DNA from: Azolla caroliniana
Taxonomy: Eukaryota; Polypodiophyta
Reading direction: 5' to 3'
Length of the DNA: 64,000 bases
Assembly: GCA_043228905.1 (NCBI GenBank)
Contig: JBHGNT010000001.1
Span: forward strand, 1-64,000
Part shown: piece by piece, positions 10,120-21,259 of the stretch
Position numbering within the stretch: position 1 is the first letter of the stretch
How the letters are laid out: the number at the start of each line of letters is the position of its first letter
Translations under genes and position numbers: made by a program
Notes under the pieces: model-generated
What the model saw: the letters and a program-made list of their open reading frames with translations, nothing else
The model's database searches: none
What the model was told of the DNA's origin: nothing

Positions 10120-10640
10120 GGACTACCATTGTGAGCTAATCTCATATGTAATAGAAAGTTTGTATTGACACATATACATGGGGCGGCATTGAGCCCAAAT
10201 GGATGCACTATACTGAGGGCAAGGGTGACCATGGTGTCAAATAACCATAATTTGGTACAAAGCTCTTGGAAGTGTGCGTGGTGGTACCATCTTTCTAGCA
10301 TGGCTAGAGTTGTATATCCTTAAATGAGCATCTTTGATGGCTTGAGTTGTAGAGAAGCACCACTCGTGCTTGTAAATGTAACTCCTAGAGTGAAGACAAT
10401 TGGTTGATCATGAGTCGGCATGGATGTATAGATCATGGCCTTAGTCTTTCTTAGGTTATCATGAGCCCTTTTTGTTGTAAAACGTTTTCAGAAAATTGAG
10501 ATGATATTTTAGACCGGCATGAGATAGAGACGGAGATTATATCATTAACATGAAGTTTATGGATGTAAATGGGTGTATCTGGTCCATCGATCTCAATGGG
10601 AAGTGATCCAGTCTCAAGAAGTAGGTGGTTGTTTGGTGTT
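10120..10640 (-). pseudogene. LINE reverse-transcriptase fragment
   Basis: Minus-strand frames resemble the second half of a LINE reverse transcriptase. About 10500-10640 reads ..GSLPIEIDGP..YIHKLHVNDIIS.., in the position of the YADD block. About 10120-10330 aligns with 31500-31680 of the intronic LINE (shared caaataaccacac/taattt, gttactcctag). Many stops. It is probably upstream sequence of the LINE end further left or right; the order is scrambled. Confidence 0.55.
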
Positions 10641-10764
10641 TGTTTCTTGACTTAGAGAAACTTTGTAAGAAAATGCTTTTGGACATTTTCAAACTCTTTC
10701 AAAGTAGACTTAGGAATATGCTTTCTTTTCCATTTCTAATCAGCGGATAACATTGGTAAGGTTG

Positions 10765-11130
10765 GGTCTTGAACCTAAGACGTAGTGCTAGTATCATAAC
10801 AACTTACCACAAGGTGAGCTAATTACGATAAAAAGAGAGAGAGAGATCTATTAAAGGCCAAAAACAGCCAATAAGACAAGTCATGGTTCAACCATTACAT
10901 TCCACGGTGGCATCCTGTACATTAAGAGCTATGTATGGTGTAATAGAGAGGTGAGATAATTGGGTCTCAAACATAAGATCTAGTGCTAGTAGCATAACAA
11001 CTTACCACTGGGTGAGTTAATTACGATAAAAGAGAGAGAGAGAGAGATCTATTAAAGGCCAAAAACAGCCCATGAGACAAATCATGGTTACAAATATGGT
11101 CAATTCATGTTAGCCATACCCAAACGAAAA
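10765..11130 (-). repeat. Duplicated tRNA-like block with LINE tail
   Basis: Two copies (about 10765-10940 and 10957-11130, spacing about 190 bp) each contain, on the minus strand, a LINE-type 3' end (GTCTCATGGGCTGTTTTTGG..) and a (TC)n tract, followed by a tRNA-like segment: an A-box-like stretch TAGCTCACCTTGTGGTAAG and a B-box-like GGTTCAAGACCC about 40 bases on. The tRNA-like part could be a SINE head or a remnant tRNA; the LINE tail lies directly 5' of it. Confidence 0.6.
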
Positions 11131-11689
11131 TGAAAGCTCTAGGTTTCCTAAAGCTCAGTGATCATGATGAAGTGCATAACTAACATGTAGGGGGTTGCAT
11201 AGTATCTGACAAGCTTTTTTTTATCCAGATCGCACGTGCCCTTAGCTAAGTGCCCTGCGCTGTCCGTGGCCACAATTCCCTCAGCAGCCCTCTTTATGAT
11301 TTGGGTGCAAATAGACACGTCAAGATTGTATGAGTATCTATCATATGCATATGTGAACATGCATGTATAGTCGACATTTATTTTTAAAACGTCAACATTG
11401 ACAAGTTTTTGAAGCTCAATTTTGCCCAAAGGCAATGACATTGTTTTAAACCCTTTGATTGTGGCAAGCGATTTGTTAATTCATTATTTTTAGGAGCAAT
11501 TTGTCAATATGCATGATATCAAACTAAGAAAACTATGAAGGATTCCTGTAGTGAACCTAAAAATAAACCCATTGATGCAGGGTGAACTCACACCTTTAAG
11601 ATTGCAAAACCCAAACTTAACCACTACACAACATTTACATATCAGACACATGAATGACCATTCTCGAGAAATTAGAAATTTAAGACAAT

Positions 11690-12595
11690 AAAGAGAGAGA
11701 GAGAGAGAGAAAGAAAGAAAGAAAGAAATATTAACGTCTTTTAAGAGGCCAAAATGGCCTATAAGACCAAATAAGAGATTACATTGTAAGTGTTGTCTCG
11801 TCTTGGAGAACAAATCAAAATAAAATAAATATTACACAGTAAATATAAAAGTAAATAACATGAAAAGAAAAGAAATGAGGGAATCTGGTTTTTGGCACAT
11901 GTGAGATCCTCAAGTTAGGTATATTGTAGCTTTTGTCTTCAGAAGATCTCTAGCATAGGTCGATCCAAAATGGAAATGTCTCCGAAGTGAGGGAAGCACC
12001 TGCGATGGTGGGACATAATGGCCTTTATCTGTTGATAACAAGGGTGGTGCGGTCGTGGTCCATGGGGCCGGGGTCTACATGCACGACAAGTTGCTATTGC
12101 CCAATCTAGTGTAACCCCTTTGTTCTGTCCTAGTCGGGAGCCCATTTGTGTATCCCGTGATAGACTTGTAGCATTAGTAGGAGTGATGGGGCTAAAGAAA
12201 GTTGTGATTGTTCTTTGTGGATGAGCTTGTGTGGCTGTATTCTTCAACAACTTTTCCCGAAGTCTCTTGAGCTCTAGCAAGAAAAGTCCTAGGCATCGTT
12301 GGTCATCATATTCCATTACCTTGCGTAGCAGGCCAAAGCCTTGTTTAAAGAGGCAATGGTATCTCCCTCTGATTTCATAAAAGACACTACAGTGACAAAC
12401 ATAGTGTTCTTCAGATTCCACTCCTTGATGACACAATTGGCAAATTCTTTCTTCTATTGGTATTCGTGTATATCTGCCAACCTCAATCTCTAGCTGATGT
12501 GATGAAGTTCGCAGCTGCCCCATCACACTGCGCAGTGCATAGGATAGATGTATGTCCATATAAGGTGGCCTGATGATGAATCCATCCTCTGATGT

Positions 12596-12626
<31 letters not shown>

Positions 12627-12640
12627 CTTATTGTTCTCAA
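11690..12640 (-). mobile_element. 5'-truncated LINE, zinc-binding end and 3' tail
   Basis: A 233-residue minus-strand frame (12640-11939) contains the Cys-His cluster typical of the C-terminal zinc-binding domain of plant LINE reverse transcriptases (RICQLCHQGVESEEHYVCHC) and then ..LLELKRLREKLLK. Downstream follows a 3' UTR, GGCCATTTTGGCCTCTT, and a (TTTC)n(TC)n tract at about 11690-11727. The same 3' end recurs at about 5.7, 10.85, 11.05, 15.2, 27.65 and 30.65 kb. Its 5' border coincides with another GA tract at 12597-12622. Confidence 0.8.
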
Positions 12641-13459
12641 TGGTAAAATATCCTATGAGAGCAAAATTGAATCAATTTAACATAGTAAGGGTGGAATTGA
12701 CTAGTGGCTCTCGAGTTCAAGAATTTTACTAATAAATGTTACAATCGAGTATTCACATTGTGATTGTTAGGAATGTGTCGGGAGTAGACCAGATTGACCA
12801 AACTCAAATCTAGTTGGAAACAATGCATTGTATCAAACAATGATTCTCTTACTCCCGTGCTTGTTCAAGGCAAAGTATGTATTGTTGATGAGTCTCACAC
12901 CTGTGCACCAACATTATGTTTCATATCGAAGAGCATGTGAGCAAAGTTGTATTGAAGGAATGGTGTAGATGGTGGACAAAGGGATGGGCTCTAACATGTA
13001 TTGATGAATGTGATTTCCCAATTTGGAGAAGATGGTTTTGTAGTTTGGTGCAACGTATGAAATATAATGTGTGAAATGTGGGCCTCTACATCTTTTCCAA
13101 ACTGTGATATATGGGCATTGCAAAAAAGTCTCACAGATAGATGAATCTATTGACACATCATGAAGCAAATCTAATGTTATCCCATGTTTCAAACCATTTC
13201 ATTAAATCTTTCATCAATCTAGATTTTAACAATTTTTCTTTATGTGTCATTTGATTCCTTTAATTTCTTCCCATGTGTTCCTAGGAAGTTTGATGTTAGA
13301 ACTTTTTGAAACCTTAAGCATGTGCCCTATCACCCTTTCCATGGCTATGACCTCAATGGGAAGTGATTTTTTTTCAAGAAGTAGAAGCATGTATACCATT
13401 TGTGGAAAAGGCTTTCAGAAATTTTCAAGAAGTAGAACCACTCCATTCTTCAACATAGA
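12641..13459. other. No gene seen
   Basis: Only short frames are present. A 92-residue minus-strand frame at 12914-13192 has no recognisable domain. Bases 13340-13450 resemble the LINE stretch at 10590-10640 (caatgggaagtga, caagaagtag). Confidence 0.35.
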
Positions 13460-14740
13460 GAGAGATAGATAGGAAGAGAAATTTAATCAATGGTGACCTA
13501 CTTCTTCGATGGGGGGAATATACAGGTCATTTCTAATAGATTACAGAAATATTTGCCCACAATAATTCACAATGTACAATATGGCTTTATCTCGGGAAGG
13601 GATATTCAACATAATATTCTATATGTTTAGATGGCTATGGAGTTTGCAAATGTGACCAATCAGGAGTCGGTCATGGTACAAGTACATCTAGAAAAGGCTT
13701 ATGACGTTGTGGATTGGTCCTTTGTGAGGGGGTCAAGCGCAAATTTTATGAAATTTGGTAAACATAAATTCACATACACATTGGGGGAGGGCGCTATTTC
13801 TCATACCATGCTAAATGGGGAATTACACGACCCTTTCCTTTAGTCTTTGCTATTGTGACTCATCCAGCTTTAGTAATATTATATAATATGGCTAGAGATA
13901 AGAGAGTTGGTAGGACTTTCCTTACCATCAGGAAATGGTGTATTTTGCCAGCATTAGCAGATGATGACTTTTTGTTTTTTGGAGCTGTGCGAGAGAACTT
14001 TATGAAGGTTGTGCAAATGTCCGAATCATTTGCTACAGCTTCAGGATTGAAGATTAACATGTATAAATCAGTTCTCGCCTCATGTACAGAAAGGAGTTTA
14101 GATGATCTTGGTTGGACGAGAGTGGTAGTACAACGTGGTATGATTTGTTAGCATTTAGCTTATCCTATTGGTTAGGATTTGCCTAATGTCGAAATCCTAG
14201 ATTGGATATCCACTCAAATTGTAGACAAATTTATGTATTAGCTATCACAACCTTGGCCATTTTATGTTAGACTAAAAGTTGTCCAAAAAATAATGGCTTT
14301 TCAAACAGCTAGGACATGGTTTTATGTTCCCAGAAATTATCATGCTTTAGGGGTTTAGCTGCAAGAAATGCCAACTTTGCATTACCAATTCCAAATTTAA
14401 CTATGGTGACACCTGAGCTAGATAAGAGATTTGCAAGTCTTGAAAGCCTTGTTAAAGTAAAACCAAATTATGTATATCTTAAACTAATTGATAAGTATGC
14501 ATGGATGGTAGAACGACTTAATAAAGAATGGGGAATATCAAGATCCAATAGGTGGTGACAAAGTGTGATGCAAATGGGGTGGCAATCTCGTTTTCCTTTG
14601 AAAGCTAAGCTATTTATGTGGAGCCTCATGATGGATGGATTACCTCTAGGAGTTGCATTGCCAAGTTGAAGTATTGCTTCTGGAATGCATTTGTTTTGCA
14701 TAGTTTCAGAGGAACATAATCAACATCGATATTAGTTTTC
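13460..14740 (+). pseudogene. LINE reverse-transcriptase pseudogene
   Basis: Plus-strand frames carry RT motifs in the usual order: ISNRLQKYLPTIIHNVQYGF near 13535, VHLEKAYDVVDWSFV at about 13684-13730, a degenerate ADDDFLFF near 13962 and SGLKINMYKS near 14045. A zinc-binding end reads FPLKAKLFMWSLMMDGLPLG at about 14596-14655. Stops and frame changes separate them, so it is inactive. No 5' end or endonuclease was found. Confidence 0.8.
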
Positions 14741-15152
14741 TAGTGGCCATAGCTATCTGGAAATTTATATTTTTAATGTGGTCTTTATAATTGAAGTGTC
14801 AAAATCTCTATTTCAATGGGTGTTTGGTTGTGTGCAATTGAGAATGCCTCCACATTTTGAGATAGTCTTTCATTATCTAAGGTATTGGGGATTATGGCAT
14901 AATTGCGATGCGGAATGCCTTTGTTTTTTATGTTAAATATGGGGTTGAACAATACATTCAATGATTATAAAGCATGCTAGTTGCATTGGCCTTTATCACT
15001 TGGCACTATATAGCCCCATAATGATGGATGCACCTAGATAGAGATGAGGGGTGTCATGAGAACCCTCATTGATTGATTTTGTGGTGACCTCATAGGATAT
15101 CATAGTCCATATATTATTGCAATTCAACTTTGGTAATTAACATATTACTATT

Positions 15153-15190
<38 letters not shown>

Positions 15191-16640
15191 ATGAATGTCT
15201 TCCAAAGCCAAACTGACATATGACATGAAAAAAAGTTTACCCTTGTGACAAAGAGAATATTTACAAACTAAAGTTTCCAAAATTCTTAAAACTATGAACA
15301 TGTAAACGTTGCGAGTAAAAGTGTCACAATGAGGTTCCTTGTAAATCTTCTTCATTTTGTTTGATGATGCATATTAGCAATTTGCCCCTCAATATATTGC
15401 TACATATAATTTGCTACAACCGAAGGGATGAAAACTGTAGCATTGAATTATGGCAATGCATATAAAGTTAAGAATTTCTTATAAATAGGAAAAACTATAT
15501 GTTAGCATTAAGGCATTATGAATTGAGAACCTTGGTTTGATGGTGATAAAACTTGTATTGGAAGGTGGAAGTAGTGAGATTAACATCAGGTCAAGTGGGA
15601 GCCATAAGGAAGAGCACAAGGGTGAACCCTTGAATCAAGTGCTACATATTATCATCCCATGAGGTTCTTGATTATTTACATGCTACAAGGTCTAATAGGG
15701 TTCTTTATCCTAGGAAACAGAAAATACATAAGCTAACATGTGCCTTGGGATAGAGCTGGCCTTTGTGAGTGCTTCAAAGGCAACAACAAATGAAGCTAGA
15801 AGGTGGGGATAAGATCAAATTGGTTTAAGGTGATATGAACCCCTAGTTATAACAAACTAAATGGTATTTGTCAAAAATTTGCAGCACAATGTCAAGACTT
15901 TTGTTTTAAAGAAATTAACAGAAATTCTCACATTTTCAACATTCATTGACCATTACATTTTTTTTTCCTACAAAACACAATTTTTCTTCGCTTGTATGTG
16001 AGAAAAACACTAGTATAATATCATAGAAAATAGCAATTGGGCTTCTTGATTGGGCAGTGGAACAAGTGAAAGCATTTGCTAAATGAAAATCGAGTTGTTG
16101 AAATGGGCAATAGCCGAGAAGAGGAACTATCAAGTAAGCAATTCAACTTCCGTTGATATGCACCATCTCCATTGATGGCTAACATCAAATGTAAAGACAT
16201 TGCATATGTTCCATTGTGGGGAAATAATCCCCAATACCTCAAAAAGGTTAATAAAAGATTAGACAAGTTAATTCCTTCATATATTTAGGGTAGGTCTAAT
16301 AGAGAGCGCATGTGAGAAGTTGCTTGGCCAATATTAGTAGCAAACAAAAGGTGCACATTTTACAACAAGACTTCCCACATATACATGGTAGTGGACAATG
16401 TGATCAATCACCATGATTTCCATATATTCTTGCACAATCATACACTAGTCATGCTCTCCTACAATGGATAAAGTACAACGTGTTTGTATACATACTTTGT
16501 GCATGTTTGAGACTCATAATTTCTTAAAGATCGATGGGAGAGCAAAAATATGGCCTATAAAATGGGAACACTAAGATGTAAACCATCAAGCCAACAGGCC
16601 ATCAAGGGCTGAAGCAAAATAAGGAAAATAAATTTACTAT
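14741..16640. other. No gene seen; GA tract with a LINE-like tail
   Basis: AT-rich with short frames. A (GA)n tract at 15157-15186 followed by ..attatatgaatgtcttccaaagccaaactgacatatgac.. resembles a worn LINE 3' tail on the minus strand. Nothing else is supported. Confidence 0.4.
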
Positions 16641-17500
16641 GGGCAAGAATAACGAGATCTACAAGATTAAGCCATAGTGTGACCTCCCAATCACCTGCTT
16701 GCTATTGATGCAAGCTCTCCTGATCACCTACTTGCTCTACGATGTGGATCGCATCCTCCAAGATTGGAAGCTCAAAAAGGAACCTGTGCAATCTGTCAAT
16801 CTCGTCCATGTTAGTGATTTCAACACAATTCTTCTATACTTCGAAATACATATGTTCTTTGAGTTTCCCAAAATCTTGTTTCAGAGATCTCCATTCATCC
16901 TTGAGTGTGTATGGCTTGTGGGGTGGGATAAAGTACTCTTGTATCCTTAGCTTGAAATCCACCCAATCCTTGAAGGAACTCCTCTCCTCCACCAAGAGGT
17001 ATTAATTAATTGTAGGCATCATTCAAAAGAAAATGGGTTCCCTACTTCCAACCATGCTCGTGGTCATACAAGACATTGCTCCAAGAAGCTCTCCATGCCG
17101 CGAATGCACTTGCTGAGTACCACGAACTCCCTCCTTACATACTCCTTCGGAGGGGACTGGCTTGTAGCTCCCATACTCCCATTCCTCCTAATCAACCCTA
17201 TCCTTCTCTCGTAACCCCCCGCCTCCTTGGTGAGTGTTGCTCCTTGATCTGTTTCTGTTTCTGTTTCTTGAGGACTTCCATCAATTGTGTGTGTGTGAGT
17301 GTGTGTGTGTGTGCTATTCTTATCTCCAGTGGGCTCGATCCCGATCCCCGTCTGTGGCAACTCGATCGCTTCCATTTTTTATTCACTTTCCACTTAGTCT
17401 CTTTCTCTTTCCTCATACTCATACACTTCCCTTTGTGTTGCCAATCTCGCCTTCGTCGGCATTTTCCCTCTCCAATTTGCGTTGTCTGCTTTGATATCAA
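16640..17500 (-). pseudogene. Gag-like remnant of an LTR retrotransposon
   Basis: Minus-strand translation downstream of the primer-binding site at 17491 gives broken gag-like frames (for example about 17120-16700) with many stops. It also contains a (CA)n tract near 17285-17310. The gag call rests on position after LTR and primer site rather than on clear motifs. Confidence 0.4.
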
Positions 17501-17506
17501 TTGTTA

Positions 17507-17889
17507 TGTCCTTAAAATCTTGTAAGACAAAAACAACAAAAAATCATGCGGCGGAGACAAAGCAAGAGACAAAATGTCCAAAAGATTACAAGGCAGTCCC
17601 AATAATTGGGACAAAACCAAAATGTGCGCCAGGACACTTTGGGACGAGCCAAGACGTGTTAGGAGAACACTAATATGATTTGAGGGAGAGACAATGTCAA
17701 GCACCAACTTGTGCAAATGAGCGAATGAATGTTCCTTCAAATGCCTTCTCTTTATATTGACCTTATACGGCCATTGAGAATAGTTGTTTGGCTAGTTGGA
17801 GTAGTCCGTTCGTTGGGACTGGGACTAGTGTATCTAGTGAATCCAAGTCACTTTTGGGACAGCTTGTAGGTTGGGACAAACTGAGGACA
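17507..17889 (-). mobile_element. LTR with primer-binding site (5' LTR of a partial element)
   Basis: On the minus strand the block starts TGTCCTCAG at 17889 and ends TTTTAAGGACA at 17507 (383 bp, TG..CA). It has a TATAAAG box near 17750. TAACAATTGATATCAAAGC follows directly, close to the common TGGTATCAGAGC primer site of plant retroelements with two changes. No matching 3' LTR was found. Confidence 0.6.
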
Positions 17890-18259
17890 CCACATTAGTA
17901 TTACAAACATTGGTGGCTATGACAATCATTATTAGGAGAATGAAATATATTGTGTTTCCTTCCCCAAAATTTGTATATTGTTGGATTTGCTTATTGGCTT
18001 GTCTCAAGCTCCATAATGTCTTTTAGTGTGTAATTATTAACAATCTCATTTAAGCATTATCTAGATTATCATAATGTTTGCGCTCTCATATATTTTTCCA
18101 TGCATTACTTGCCTCGCATACTAGATTAATGTGGTACGCCTAGAGACCAATGGTAATTTGATCTATGATCCATGAGAATTCATTAATTCTTTTATTTAAC
18201 ATTTCACAACTGCTTAATGATAAACTCATAAGATAAGATAAGCACAATCACTATTATTT

Positions 18260-20000
18260 GCATTAATCTAGGAGCGGTGGAACAACTTGTGAGGACCTTC
18301 CAAGAAGATATAAATGAAGATAGTTTGAGTTTGTCCTTTCAAATCTTTCTAATGATAAACACTCACATTGGGATGTAATTACAAAGAATGTTTCTAAGGC
18401 TCTTATTGAACAACTTAAAGATATTCTTATGATATTGTTCCAACAAATGTTGAGTTCTATTAAGTTGTGTGATTCACAGAAAGCCACTCTTGTTAAGGTT
18501 TGACTTAAAGTTGTCTTTCCAATGTCCATCGAGCAATGGAGACCAATATCATGAATTGGTGGGTTGTATAAGATTTTTTTGTGAAACTAATAGCAAACCA
18601 ACTTCAAAAGTGATCAGTTTTGTAGTTTGAAATTTTTTTTGTGGGTGAAGACATCCTTCATAATATATGCCGTGGGAAAATATCTATTGGTTAGGCCAAG
18701 GAATTGAAATAAGAAATTGTAATGATACAACTAGACATGGAGAAGGCATATGATCATGTAAGCTGGTCATTTATTTCCCTACTAGTATGACACATAGGGT
18801 TTGATGCAAGGATGTCACCCTTCACTATCACATTGGGGTGCTAAATAGAGTGGCCAAGACGATGCCTTTGACATAGGTAGTATGACAAAACATGAATGTT
18901 GAGGCCATTACAATTTCCCATTGTTACTCACCCGACTTAAAGTTGTCTTTCCAATGTCCATCGGGCAATGGAGACCAATATCATGAATTGGTGGGTTGTA
19001 TAAGATTTTTTTGTGAAACTAATAGCAAACCAACTTCAAAAGTGATATGTTTTGTAGTTTGAAATTTTTTTTGTGGGTGAAGACATCCTTCATAATATAT
19101 GCCGTGGGAAAATATCTATTGGTTAGGCCAAGGAATTGAAATAAGAAATTGTAATGATACAACTAGACATGGAGAAGGCATATGATCATGTAAGCTGGTC
19201 ATTTATTTCCCTACTAGTATGACACATAGGGTTTGATGCAACTTGCAAGGATGTCACCCTTCACTATCACATTGGGGTGCTAAATAGAGTGGCCAAGACA
19301 ATGCCTTTGACATAGGTAGTATGACAAAACATGAATGTTGAGGCCATTACAATTTCCCATTGTTACTCACCTTGTTGAGCTTGCTCGCCCATTAGAAAAA
19401 CACTTGATAGCTCAAGCATAGACAAATTCTTTGTTCGTATTCCTAAGAGATCACCCAACAATATAGCTAAAACCATGGAAGGGTGGAATGCATTTGTGTT
19501 CACATCAAGGCTACACATAAAGAAGTGTAAGCTTGTGTTAATTAGATGCGTTGAGAAACATATGGTTGATCTTGGATGGCATGACCAAATACTAGAACAA
19601 TATAATGTTTGTAGCCACTTAGATTACCCTATTTGTGTTTGTATCTTGGATAAATTTGTATATCGGAAGGTGGAAGCCTAGTCATTTCCTACTCAACTCA
19701 AAGTAGCACAAGAAATACATAATGATTCCTATTATTTCTTATGTTTTGTTATTGCTATCATGAACAAAGAAATCACTTGATTGATTGGCTCCACCAAAAA
19801 TATATACACCAGAAAACCCTTAAGGGAAGGGCGCCATTGAAGTTGGGAAGTCATATGGTTGCCCAAAGATCCACCCTCTAGAAAGATTTTTCAAAAAGAA
19901 AACTTTAGGCAGAGGTAATATGTTACTTTGTAGAAAAGGCTGGAATCTACCATGGCAGAACAAGGTGAAACTCCATGATCATCATCTAATTGATACAAGT
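18260..20000 (+). pseudogene. LINE reverse-transcriptase pseudogene with internal duplication
   Basis: Plus-strand pieces: FPMSIEQWRPIS at about 18520, ..YKIF.. at 18570, MIQLDMEKAYDHVSWSF near 18722, a thumb-like region at 19380-19680, and a zinc-binding start (GWNLPWQNKVKLHDH) at about 19940-19985. Every part has stops. The RT segment is present twice in tandem. Confidence 0.75.
18503..19370 (+). repeat. Tandem duplication, period about 431 bp
   Basis: Copy 1 is 18503-18933 and copy 2 is 18934-19370. They start gacttaaagttgtctttcc and end cccattgttactcacc. Only a few differences are visible (cgagc/cgggc, gatcag/gatatg, a 7-base insertion after gatgcaa). Confidence 0.9.
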
Positions 20001-21259
20001 TTACAACAGTGTAACCCCTACTCCCACTTGATTTTTTAATCCTTGCTAGTAAGCAGGCAAATTAACTTGATAATCAATTGAAGTTTTACATAATCCCCCA
20101 AGTCCTCTTAATGTAAGGTCTAATTAATCACATACTTTCATAACCTATTTAATTAGACCTGTTTATTCAATCCTTTAACTAGCTAATTAATTAACGTTCA
20201 CTTAATCACCCAATTCCTCTTAAAGTAGCGTCTAATTAATTGTGCATTTTTTATAATTAATGTTGTTCAAACTTAATTAAAAGTTAACAACATGCTTGTT
20301 TGCAAAGATTAGTCTTGAAATTTGTGAACTATTTCAGCGAAATATAAAAGATGTGATTGATCCTTCAACAAAGGCACACGAGTACCAAGTAAATAGAAAC
20401 CACTCTACTTCAGAATTTCCTAAAATGTTAAGGGTTCTTTAATTTTCTCTGAAAGAATGTGTCTTGTCTATCTGATTAATTGATTTTTTGAAAACTGCTT
20501 GCAGTTTTCTATGTACAGTGCCCACATGTGCTCTCCTAGTCCAACTTTGGTTGGACGCTTGAAACAGAAAAACAACTGAGAGTCAAAATCTTCAACACTG
20601 GCTCACTGAAATCTCCCAAAGTTGGAAGAGATTCCACTTGCCTTCTAATGGCCACTACAACTTCAATCAAGAAGCTTTGATTATCTGGGTTTCAATGATG
20701 ACTTAATCTCTAGCCAAAGGGAAGGCAGCAAAAGGTTGATCGGTGTTAAAATAGATAGATTAGCTGCATTAAGTCTTCCACATCATCAATCATTTTCCCT
20801 TGTTTCAATGACGAGTTAACCTTTAGCAGACAGGAGGGCAGGACATTGTCAATCCATGTTAATTCTCATATAAGAGTTGACCCAATGTCTTTGTATCACT
20901 TGGGTGTGCAATCTTCCCAATGGGCATGTAAATTTATCCTCCCCTTCCAATGAATAGTTGTGCTTAGTTGTAATTTCTTTTCTTAGGTTGGATAGATTGT
21001 TTTTTTTCCAAAATGTGTAGTGTTTTAGGAATTCCGTAAAGTTGAGCTGAATTGGGGATTACGGTACAATTCAGTGGCAGTTTGGGGATTTGGCCTTTTT
21101 TAATTGATTGTTGCTTTCAATAAAGAGAATTCAGTATCATTGAAAAGAGATTCCTTGCTTTTTCTCCCTTATAAACTGGAGTAAAACATTTGAAGAGATC
21201 AAAACAAGCACTTTAGGTCAGATGTATGATGTTCCCTGGCTCAAGATACCAGTACGTTT
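20001..21259. other. Intergenic, 3' side of the PPR gene
   Basis: No gene seen. A worn duplication of about 120 bp occurs at 20090-20240 (cccaagtcctcttaatgtaaggtctaattaat and acccaattcctcttaaagtagcgtctaattaat). The part next to 21260 should hold the 3' UTR of the PPR gene. Confidence 0.4.

Noticed and set aside
11148-11441. A 97-codon minus-strand frame (..SAGHLAKGTCDLDKKKL..)
   Set aside because: It looks partly coding but I cannot link it to a family or to splice sites, and it lies among LINE tails.
14041-14151. Functional LINE in the 13.5-14.7 kb region
   Set aside because: Catalytic YADD is degenerate, several stops interrupt it, and no endonuclease was found.
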